Of a stretch of 64,000 nt of DNA, positions 11,636 to 19,079 are shown piece by piece (within the stretch, counting starts at the first letter, position 1; each line of letters begins with the position of its first letter). A program made the translations under genes and the position numbers. Origin of the DNA: Spirochaetales bacterium (GTDB lineage: Bacteria > Spirochaetota > Spirochaetia > Treponematales > Treponemataceae); contig QKAR01000145.1 in assembly GCA_003246335.1 (NCBI GenBank), forward strand, positions 1 to 64,000, read 5' to 3'. The notes below the pieces were generated by a model. The model saw nothing but the letters and a program-made list of their open reading frames with translations. It was not told where the DNA came from and made no database searches.

Positions 11636-12277
11636 ATGAGCTTACGCGCGTTGATTTCCGACGCGACCGTTCCGGTCGCCGTTTCCCTCGCGGGAGCCCT
11701 TCGGGCCCAGGAAAGCGAGGTCGCGATACTTTCCCGCCTTGACGGGGCATCGCCGCTCGACATTCCGTGGAATAGGCCTTCCGCGCTTTCCGCGCGAACG
11801 GCCATCCTGACGGCGAAAAACCGGTTCGGCGTCCTGGACGCGGGCGTCGTCGTTTTCGATTCGGCGGCGATACCGACGGATTGCCTCGACGGTTCGCCTG
11901 GCGGCTGGTGTCGTTTCTCCGACGAGTATGTGCGCGGTTACCTGCTCCTCGCCGCGGAAATGTCCGCGGCCCTGGCCGACGCGCGGCGCGGGACTCTGTG
12001 TTTCACTCTCGTCGAGCGGTCGGTTGAGGTTTCTGGCGCGCGGCCGACCGAGCGGATCGGAAGGGCCGTTGCCGAGGCGGCGTTCGTCCAGCTCGCCGAA
12101 GAAACCGCGCGTTCCGTTTTGGGTTCGGGCGTTTCGCCCTTGCTCGTTCGCTTTAATCCCTCGGAGGAGTCAGAGGGATTGCCCTGGCTCGCCGCGGCGG
12201 TAGCGGATTCAACGAGCGTTCGCAAGGACGTTCGTTGGGTGAAGTCGGGCTCTCGGGGTATTTTCGGGCGCCTATAA
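11636..12277 (+). CDS. Protein of unknown function
   Basis: 213 residues. The ATG at 11636 is chosen because a TATAAT box sits 6 nt upstream; the in-frame start at 11600 lies in that promoter. The N-terminus ('RALISDATVPVAVSLAGALR') has the beta-alpha rhythm of a Rossmann fold and vaguely recalls short-chain dehydrogenases, but there is no TGxxxGxG motif and no YxxxK pair, so I do not assign a function. No signal peptide or membrane helix is seen. It is convergent with mnmE, with 50 bp between the stops. Confidence 0.7.
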   Translation: MSLRALISDATVPVAVSLAGALRAQESEVAILSRLDGASPLDIPWNRPSALSARTAILTAKNRFGVLDAGVVVFDSAAIPTDCLDGSPGGWCRFSDEYVRGYLLLAAEMSAALADARRGTLCFTLVERSVEVSGARPTERIGRAVAEAAFVQLAEETARSVLGSGVSPLLVRFNPSEESEGLPWLAAAVADSTSVRKDVRWVKSGSRGIFGRL

Positions 12278-12327
12278 ATCGATTTACCTCGCCGCGGCCC
12301 GAGATATCTCCCGGTCGCGGTTCGATA

Positions 12328-13761
12328 TTATTTTCCCACGCAAAAACCGGAAAAAACGGCGTCGAGTACGTCCGCCGACGTAATCTCCCCGGTAATTTCC
12401 CCCAGGGGTATTAAGGCGTCCTCTATGTCTTGGGCTACCGCGTCCATCGGGAATCCCGCCTCGGCCGCGTCGAGCGCCCGGTCTATTCCCGCGCGCGCGT
12501 TGCGTACCGCGTTGCGCTGTCGCTCCGTCCCCAGGCCGACGCTACGCGAGGCTTTCGCCTCGTCGGCGCTTCCCAGTAAAACCGTTCTCGCCTCGGCGAC
12601 GAGTTCGGCGATGCCGGTATTGAGCCGCGCGCTAACGGATCGGACGGTCTTCGGCGAGGACCCATCGCCCGCGCCGAAGGCTTCCTCTTTCGCGTCGGGT
12701 CGGTCGGCCTTATTCCATACGATGATGATGGGCGCGCGCGAGACTCCCGCGTCGGGCGCGTCAAGAAAGGCTCTATCTTCCCCGTCGATGCCGACGGTCG
12801 CGTCGACGACGTAGAGCACGAGATCGGCGCCTTGGGCGAGCTCCCGCGCCCGCTCGACCCCTTTCGCCTCGATGGCGTCGTCGGTCGCGCGGAGACCCGC
12901 GGTGTCGATGATGCGAACGGGAATGCCCCCGAAGTCGGCCGCGGCCTCGATCCAGTCGCGCGTCGTCCCGTGAACGTCGGACACGATGGCGCGGTCTTCC
13001 TTGAGTAGGGCGTTAAAGAGGCTCGATTTTCCCGCGTTCGTCTTTCCGGCGAGCACGACGCGCGCGCCGTCCTGAAACAGCTTTTCCGCCGTCCAGGACG
13101 ATTCAAGCTCGGCGAGCCTCGCCGCGGCGGCGCGAAGCGGTTCCGCGTCGAAATCGCTCCTTGAGGTCGCGTCTTCCTCTTCAGGATACTCGATTTCCAC
13201 CTCGATAGAAGCGAGCGATTTAAGGGCGAGGTTTCGCGTTTCCGCGATTGCCTCGGAAAGGTTCCCGGATAGCCTTCCCGCGGCGCGGGCGCGCGCCGCG
13301 TCGGTTTCGGCCCCGATGATTTCCGCGATGGCTTCCGAGCGCGCGAGGTCGGTACGCCCGTTCGAGAACGCGCGGAACGTGAACTCGCCTCGCTCCGCCG
13401 CGCGGAATCCCGCTCCGACGAGTGCCCGATACACGGCGAGAACGGTCGCCGTTCCGCCGTGGCACATTACCTCCACGGAATCTTCGCCGGTAAAGCTCGC
13501 CGGTGCCTTGTACACCGCGAGAACGACCTCGTCAATTTTTTGCGGTTCGGCCGACGCCGATCCGGGGTTCGTCGCGACGATCCAGCCGTGCACGAGACTG
13601 TTGCCTCTGGCGTCCCTTAGGGCTTTGGGCCGGGAAAAAATCCCCGCGACGAGGTCGACGCACCCTGCGCCCGACGTCCGCACGATGGCGAGCGCCGACG
13701 GGACGAGGGCCGTCGCGATTGCGACGATCGGGTCGGAAAGCGCGTATTCGGAAGGGCGCAT
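12328..13761 (-). CDS. mnmE: tRNA uridine-5-carboxymethylaminomethyl modification GTPase MnmE
   Basis: 477 residues with the full MnmE layout: a folate-binding N-domain, a helical middle domain, an inserted G domain ('GKTNAGKS' P-loop near 235, 'GTTRD' G2, 'DTAGLR' G3, 'NKAD' G4) and the C-terminal 'CVGK' carrying the catalytic Cys. With MnmG it modifies the wobble uridine of several tRNAs. The start abuts the ridA stop (TAAATG), so ridA and mnmE form one transcript. Confidence 0.96.
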   Translation of the reverse strand: MRPSEYALSDPIVAIATALVPSALAIVRTSGAGCVDLVAGIFSRPKALRDARGNSLVHGWIVATNPGSASAEPQKIDEVVLAVYKAPASFTGEDSVEVMCHGGTATVLAVYRALVGAGFRAAERGEFTFRAFSNGRTDLARSEAIAEIIGAETDAARARAAGRLSGNLSEAIAETRNLALKSLASIEVEIEYPEEEDATSRSDFDAEPLRAAAARLAELESSWTAEKLFQDGARVVLAGKTNAGKSSLFNALLKEDRAIVSDVHGTTRDWIEAAADFGGIPVRIIDTAGLRATDDAIEAKGVERARELAQGADLVLYVVDATVGIDGEDRAFLDAPDAGVSRAPIIIVWNKADRPDAKEEAFGAGDGSSPKTVRSVSARLNTGIAELVAEARTVLLGSADEAKASRSVGLGTERQRNAVRNARAGIDRALDAAEAGFPMDAVAQDIEDALIPLGEITGEITSADVLDAVFSGFCVGK

Positions 13762-14142
13762 TTAGCCTCGTTCTGCGGAGGCGATGCAGTCGATCTCGAG
13801 ACACGCGCTCTTGGGGAGGGCGGAAACCTCGATGCAGACGCGGGCGGGGTAAGGTTCGGAAAAATACTGGGCGTAAATCTCGTTGACCGCCGAAAAGTCC
13901 ATGATGTCGGCGAGGTAAATCGTGACTTTCACCGCGTCGGCGAGCGAGAGTCCCTCGGCGGCGAGAATGGCCTTAATGTTGTCGAGGCTTTTCGCGGTCG
14001 CCTTGCGCGCGTCGTTTTCAAGGACGCCGGTTTTCGGATCGAGAGGCAGTTGCCCGGAAACGAATACGAGTCCGTTCGCCCGTATAGCCTGGGAATAGGG
14101 CCCAATGGCCGCGGGCGCGTCTGGGGTTGTGATAGTTTTCAT
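13762..14142 (-). CDS. ridA: RidA-family enamine/imine deaminase
   Basis: 126 residues from the ATG at 14142; a TTG three codons earlier is less likely. Family landmarks are 'AIGPYSQAI', 'VFVSGQLPLDPKTG', 'VKVTIYLADI' and the C-terminal 'YPARVCIEVSALPK', with the substrate-binding Arg. RidA hydrolyses reactive 2-aminoacrylate-type enamines released by PLP enzymes, protecting PLP-dependent metabolism. A TATACT box (14152-14157, minus strand) ends 9 nt before the ATG, so the leader would be 2-4 nt. It is the first gene of the ridA-mnmE pair. Confidence 0.94.
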   Translation of the reverse strand: MKTITTPDAPAAIGPYSQAIRANGLVFVSGQLPLDPKTGVLENDARKATAKSLDNIKAILAAEGLSLADAVKVTIYLADIMDFSAVNEIYAQYFSEPYPARVCIEVSALPKSACLEIDCIASAERG

Positions 14143-14166
14143 CGTGGGCAAAGTATAGACGATTTA

Positions 14167-17013
14167 TCAGGAAAAGGACAGCTCGAGTTGGGTAAGCACC
14201 GTCTCCTCGCGTTCCGGTCTTCCGTAATAGTAGCCTTGAATGTAATCGCAGTCGTTCTCGCGCAGATAGTCAAGCTGCTTTCGTTCCTCGACTCCCTCGG
14301 CGACGACTTTCAGCCCGAGTTGGTGGCTGAGAGAGATGATCGATTTCGCCAGGGGCAGCGAGCCGCCGCGCTCGAGAATGTCGTCGATGAAAGATTTGTC
14401 TATTTTGATGTAGTCCAACGGGAGGCTGCGCAGGTAAGATAGCGAGGAGTAGCCCTTGCCGAAATCGTCGAGGGAGAGCTTAAAGCCCGCCGCTCGAAGC
14501 TGCGAGAGCCGCTCGATCACCGGGTCGAGTTCCTCGATGAGAAACGATTCCGTGATTTCGAGCGCGATGCGATTCGGCCCGATCTCGTGATGGTTGAGGG
14601 TTTTGACGATGTTCGTGACGAAATCGGGATCGCGCAACTCCTTAACCGAGACGTTTATCGAAACGGTGAAATCCTGCCGTTTCGCGCGCTTAATGAAATG
14701 GGCCACGCGCGTGAGGACGAAAAGCCCTATCTTGTCGATTTGCCCGGACTCTTCGGCGATCGGGATGAACTTATCCGGGGAAATGACGCCTTCCCTCGGA
14801 TTTTCCCATCGGATCAACGCCTCGAAACCCTCTATTTTGCCGGTACGCGCGTCGACCTGCGGCTGATACGCCACCCACATTTCGCCGTTCGCGATTGCGG
14901 TCCGTAATCCGTTTTCGAGGGATACGCGGTCGACGAGTTCCCGCTGTATCGATTCGTTGAACATGAAAAAAGATGTTTTGCCGCTCATTTTTGCGCGGTG
15001 AAGCGCCGCGTCGGCTTTTTGAAAAAGTTCCTCGGCGGACGAGGCGTGGTCGGGATAGAGCGCGAGACCGGCGCTCGCGCTCAAAAAGTGGCTCCTTCCG
15101 TCGATTTGCAGAGGCCGATTGAGGAGCCTGATCGCGAGTTGCCCGTATTTTTCCATTTGCTTTGGCGCCGTGTTCTCGACGAGGAGGACGAACTCGTCTC
15201 CCCCGAAGCGCGAAAGGTGGATGCCTTCGTTGACGATGGTCGAAAGCGCGTGGGCCGCCTGCACTAAAACTTTGTCTCCGACCGAATGGCCGAACCTATC
15301 GTTAATGCGCTTGAAATTATCGATATCGATGAACATGAGCCCGCAGCTCGATCCCTTTTCGGTCGCGAGGACGGCGGTTTGCGCGGTCTCGATGGCGAGC
15401 GAGCGGTTCGGTAACGAGGTGAGCTGATCGTAGTAGGCGAGCGTTTCGATTTTTTTTTCGTTTTGCTTGCGGTAATCGATGTCGGTGATGGAGCCGACGA
15501 CTCGAATCGGCTTTCCGTCGGGATCCTTAACCGCCTTTCCCTGAATCGAAACCCACTTAAGATTCGCGTCCGCGGCCTTGACCCGCGCCTCAATTCTCAA
15601 GAATTCCGTCCTGCCGGCGAGGTGCTCGGCGAATGCCTCGTTAAACCGGTCGGCGTCGCCTCGGATGAGGTAGGAAACGATCGTAGAATCCTTCCGTTCC
15701 GAGGCGTTCTGCCCGATCATCTCGAACCAACGGTCCGCGAAATGAACGTTTCCGGTCGCGAAATCCCAGTCCCACAACGCGTCGTTCGATCCGATCGCCG
15801 CGAGTCGGTATCGCTCGTCGCTTAGTTCGAGGCTTTCTTTCGTGCGCGTAAGCTCCTCGTTTTTCTCGGCGAGTACCTCGGCCAGGCGCTTTGACCTTCG
15901 GAAATTATGGACGGAAACGAACAGCGCGGCGAGTAGGACGAGGAACGTCGCGCCGATGATGGACAGCTCTCGTCGGTACTTTTCGTGGAACGGAATTTCC
16001 CGATTGATGAAAACCGCGTTGGCGGGGAGGGCGGATCGGCGCACGTTAAAGCGTTTAACCGCGTTCCAATCGAACATCGCCGTATAGCTTGACGCGGAAA
16101 GCGGCTTGATCGCGTCCGGGTTCTCGCCGGCAAGTATCCGTCCCGCTATCAGACCGGCGTTCTTCCCGAGGAGCGTGGGGCTCAGGAGCATGCCGCCCAG
16201 GGCTCCGGTTCCGAGGTGATGGGTATTTAGCACGAAGACCGGGCAGTTCGCCGCGGCGGCAACTCTCCCGATAAGCGTTTCGCCGGTATAGGTCCTTCCC
16301 CGCGCGTCGATCGAATAGCTCCCGATAAAAATCGCGTCGTCGCCGGTTCTTTTCGACAGGAATAACTCTATTTCCTCTATCGAGGACTCGCTGAGAGACC
16401 AGACGGGAACGTCCGGGATGAGAGCCGTGATCGCGTCGTTGAGATGGCGCTCGACCGCTTGGCCCGATTCGCTGAGGTCGTTCACCAAGTAAATATGCTC
16501 CGGGTTCCGCACTACGGCGTGGGCGATCTTTACGGTGTCGGCGATATCCTGCTCCTCGTACACGCCGGTGACGCCTTTCGCGCCGCCGGTGAGGGGAAGC
16601 ACCGATTCCGGGAATACCCCGGTAAACACGATGGGCGCGTTTGAGAAAATTTCCGCGCGGTTTTTGACGGCGAATTCGAGGGCTTTATCGTCGCTTACGA
16701 CGATGACGTCGATGTGGATGTTGCGGTATTTGACGCGCCAAAGATCGGCGTTTCGCGCGACGGTTTGAGGGTCGGGAACCCGTTTCCAGTCGAGATACTC
16801 GGTGTACATAAGCCGCGATGCGGGAAAAGCCTCAAAGGCCCGCTCGATGCCGCGCTGAATATCGGCGGTCCATCGGTATTCGGAGTTGTACGAGTGCAGA
16901 ACCAACAGCGTGTTTGGCCGGGAATTCTCTTGCGCCATCAAGCGCTGGGGCGACGGCGGTAATGCGAGAAGCAATGCCGCGAGTAGAGCGTGGATGGCGT
17001 TATTACCTCGCAT
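14167..17013 (-). CDS. Periplasmic-sensor PAS-GGDEF-EAL cyclic-di-GMP protein
   Basis: 948 residues. A signal peptide (1-27) precedes a periplasmic region (~28-340) resembling the ABC-type substrate-binding fold found in some sensor proteins ('NTLLVLHSYNSEYRW', 'VIVVSDDKALEFA', 'PIVFTGVFPE'). One membrane helix lies near 347-368. It is followed by a PAS domain (~395-515), GGDEF (~520-685, intact 'GGDEF' near 605) and EAL (~690-945, 'EALIRW' near 732, 'DDFGKGYSS', 'KIDKSFI', 'EGVE'). Both catalytic signatures look intact, so it may make and break c-di-GMP in response to an extracytoplasmic ligand. Divergent from galU. Confidence 0.93.
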   Translation of the reverse strand: MRGNNAIHALLAALLLALPPSPQRLMAQENSRPNTLLVLHSYNSEYRWTADIQRGIERAFEAFPASRLMYTEYLDWKRVPDPQTVARNADLWRVKYRNIHIDVIVVSDDKALEFAVKNRAEIFSNAPIVFTGVFPESVLPLTGGAKGVTGVYEEQDIADTVKIAHAVVRNPEHIYLVNDLSESGQAVERHLNDAITALIPDVPVWSLSESSIEEIELFLSKRTGDDAIFIGSYSIDARGRTYTGETLIGRVAAAANCPVFVLNTHHLGTGALGGMLLSPTLLGKNAGLIAGRILAGENPDAIKPLSASSYTAMFDWNAVKRFNVRRSALPANAVFINREIPFHEKYRRELSIIGATFLVLLAALFVSVHNFRRSKRLAEVLAEKNEELTRTKESLELSDERYRLAAIGSNDALWDWDFATGNVHFADRWFEMIGQNASERKDSTIVSYLIRGDADRFNEAFAEHLAGRTEFLRIEARVKAADANLKWVSIQGKAVKDPDGKPIRVVGSITDIDYRKQNEKKIETLAYYDQLTSLPNRSLAIETAQTAVLATEKGSSCGLMFIDIDNFKRINDRFGHSVGDKVLVQAAHALSTIVNEGIHLSRFGGDEFVLLVENTAPKQMEKYGQLAIRLLNRPLQIDGRSHFLSASAGLALYPDHASSAEELFQKADAALHRAKMSGKTSFFMFNESIQRELVDRVSLENGLRTAIANGEMWVAYQPQVDARTGKIEGFEALIRWENPREGVISPDKFIPIAEESGQIDKIGLFVLTRVAHFIKRAKRQDFTVSINVSVKELRDPDFVTNIVKTLNHHEIGPNRIALEITESFLIEELDPVIERLSQLRAAGFKLSLDDFGKGYSSLSYLRSLPLDYIKIDKSFIDDILERGGSLPLAKSIISLSHQLGLKVVAEGVEERKQLDYLRENDCDYIQGYYYGRPEREETVLTQLELSFS

Positions 17014-17057
17014 ACATTCAGTGTCGCCCGAAAATTACGGGCGGTCAAGGCCAAGCC

Positions 17058-17087
17058 TTGCCTTGCGCGCCGGGGCGATGCTACACT
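17058..17087 (+). promoter_or_regulatory. galU promoter, leaderless type
   Basis: TTGCCT (17058-17063), 18-bp spacer, TACACT (17082-17087), then 7 nt to the ATG at 17095. An overlapping inverted repeat CAAGG-CCAAG-CCTTG begins at about 17046. Confidence 0.45.
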
Positions 17088-17094
17088 TTCCTAC

Positions 17095-17958
17095 ATGAAA
17101 GGCATTATCGTCGCCGCCGGATACGGCACGCGGTTTCTCCCGGTCACGAAGACCATCCCGAAAGAGATGATTCCGCTCATCACCGTCCCGTCAATTCAAT
17201 TTATCGTGGACGAATTCGTCGATTCGGGAATCACCGACATCGTCATCATCACCTCTCGGCGCAAGCGGTCGCTTGAGGATTATTTCGACCGCGAAGTCGA
17301 GCTTGAGCAGGTGTTCGCGCGGGAGGGCAAAAATAAGCAGCTTGAGGCGATAGCCCCGTCGAAGGCGAATATCGCCTTCGTTCGCCAGCGTCAAATGATG
17401 GGAACCGGTCACGCGTTGCTCCAGGTTAAGGCCTGGGTGGGATCGGACGCCTGCGTCGTCGCCTATCCCGACGACCTTCATCTCGGCACGCCTCCGCTCG
17501 CCGCCCAGCTCGTCGCCGCGTACGAAAAAACCGGATGCTCGGTGCTCGCGTCCATGACCGACCCCGGCGACGTCTCCCGCTACGGCGTGCTCGCGATCGC
17601 GAACGACGGCGTTCGCGTCTCCGCCATCGTCGAGAAGCCCGCGCCGGGGACGGAGCCGAGCCACGAGGTCTCGATCGGCCGGTATTTATACACGCCGGAA
17701 TTTTTCGATTTGCTCGAGGAAGGGTGGGTTCGCCATCTCGCGGACGCCGAGCGCGCGGGAAAGCCCGCGGGAGAGTATTTCCATATTTACGCGCTAAACA
17801 AGCTGATGGCCGCGGGAAAGGTAGCGTATTGCCCGATGGTCGGGCAACGCCTCGATACCGGCGAGCCCGCGGGCTATCTCGACGCCGTGCTTCGGTACGC
17901 GGATAGCCAGAGCGACTTGCGCGCCGTCATCGACCGATTCGTCGCTAACCGGAAATAA
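17095..17958 (+). CDS. galU: UTP-glucose-1-phosphate uridylyltransferase
   Basis: 287 residues from the ATG at 17095; upstream in-frame starts lie inside the promoter and the divergent gene. The nucleotidyltransferase signature is present at the N-terminus (IIVAAGYGTRFLP), followed by 'TKTIPKEMIPL', 'RQRQMMGTGHALL', 'YPDDLH' and 'VEKPAPGTEPS'. The enzyme makes UDP-glucose for glycans, glycolipids and exopolysaccharide. The length matches bacterial GalU. It stands alone on the plus strand and is convergent with the PAP2-like gene. Confidence 0.95.
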   Translation: MKGIIVAAGYGTRFLPVTKTIPKEMIPLITVPSIQFIVDEFVDSGITDIVIITSRRKRSLEDYFDREVELEQVFAREGKNKQLEAIAPSKANIAFVRQRQMMGTGHALLQVKAWVGSDACVVAYPDDLHLGTPPLAAQLVAAYEKTGCSVLASMTDPGDVSRYGVLAIANDGVRVSAIVEKPAPGTEPSHEVSIGRYLYTPEFFDLLEEGWVRHLADAERAGKPAGEYFHIYALNKLMAAGKVAYCPMVGQRLDTGEPAGYLDAVLRYADSQSDLRAVIDRFVANRK

Positions 17959-18010
17959 TATTTTTCCGGAGTCTCGTCGTTCGCGGGCTCGGCGCCCTGG
18001 CGGGGGGCCG

Positions 18011-19063
18011 CTATGAGAGCTTCGTGAGCGCGAAAAACCTCGGCGCTCCCCACCCGATCCAGAATCCGGCCGCGCCGAAGCGGGCGAACCGGGCGAGCGC
18101 GTACCACGGGCTTTCCGCGCCGGGAAGGAAAGCCGCCGGCGCGACGAGAACCGTCGCGAGCACGGCGAAGCCAACGAGGCATCGCGCGGCCTTGAGCGCC
18201 GGATTCCCCTCTTTCGCCGTAAAGAGCCGAGTTTCCCCTTCGTCTCCCGCTTTCCGGTCAGTGAGCAGAATGTAACCCGAAAAAAAACCGAACGCGAGGC
18301 CTCCGAGCGATCCGTCGCCGCCCGTCGCCGCGTTGACGGCGAGCGCAAAAGCCGCGGCCGCCGCGAGGTAGATCGAGCGCGGCGATTTGCCGTTCTCTCT
18401 CATCGAGGCCGCGAAAAACCGGGAGAGGCCTTGATACCGCGCCGTGCCGGTCGCAGCGCGCAAGAGCGCCGGGACGGCGGCGCCCGCGCCGAAAAAAAGG
18501 GCCGCGCCGAGCGCCCACCCAAGGACGATGTCTTGCGGATAGTTCGCGCCGAGATACACCCTGCTGATTCCGACGGCGAGAGGCATCGCGACCGCGAGAA
18601 CGACGGCGAGTGCTCGCAGCGCCGTCGAGAAACGGCTCGCCGTTTCGACCTCCGCGCCTTTGCACCCGGACGAGCGCGCGAATAGGGTCGGCCAAAAAGC
18701 GGCGGACGAAAGCGCCCTCGTCGACGGGAGGGAAGATCCCCTCGTGGCGGTAAGCGCGATGAGCGATTCCCTCATCGCGGGTCGAGGAAAACGGATGGCG
18801 TTTTTGAGGGCGGAGCCCAAGGCGAGCGCGGCGAAAGTCGCAATGGCGAGGCGAATCCCCCGCCTTTCGTCGACGCACCAAAACACGACGCAAAAAACCA
18901 GGAGGTAAGCGAGCGGCTCGCCCATCGCGGAGACCGCTCGCGCGAGGCTCGCCCCTTCCGGGCCGCCCGCGGCCTGCATCCACCGCATGACGGAAATGCC
19001 CCAGCGCGCGAGGCGCTCGAAAAACGGAATCGCGGCGTTTTGCGCCGCCGTCATTTCATACAT
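18011..19063 (-). CDS. PAP2-fold integral membrane protein, catalytic histidines missing
   Basis: 350 residues from the ATG at 19063, which has GAGGAG upstream; the frame is open further upstream but that part overlaps the preceding gene. Six or more hydrophobic helices. The three PAP2 motifs can be located: 'KNAIRFPRP' (intact), 'LPSTRALSS' where the family has PSGH, and 'SRVYLGANYPQD' where the family has SRxxxxxHxxxD. Both catalytic His positions are replaced (by Arg and Asn), so phosphatase activity is doubtful. A C-terminal extension (~240-350) adds further helices. It follows the DUF4015 gene by 16 bp and is probably cotranscribed. Confidence 0.85.
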   Translation of the reverse strand: MYEMTAAQNAAIPFFERLARWGISVMRWMQAAGGPEGASLARAVSAMGEPLAYLLVFCVVFWCVDERRGIRLAIATFAALALGSALKNAIRFPRPAMRESLIALTATRGSSLPSTRALSSAAFWPTLFARSSGCKGAEVETASRFSTALRALAVVLAVAMPLAVGISRVYLGANYPQDIVLGWALGAALFFGAGAAVPALLRAATGTARYQGLSRFFAASMRENGKSPRSIYLAAAAAFALAVNAATGGDGSLGGLAFGFFSGYILLTDRKAGDEGETRLFTAKEGNPALKAARCLVGFAVLATVLVAPAAFLPGAESPWYALARFARFGAAGFWIGWGAPRFFALTKLS

Positions 19064-19079
19064 GCGTTCTCCTCGGTCT

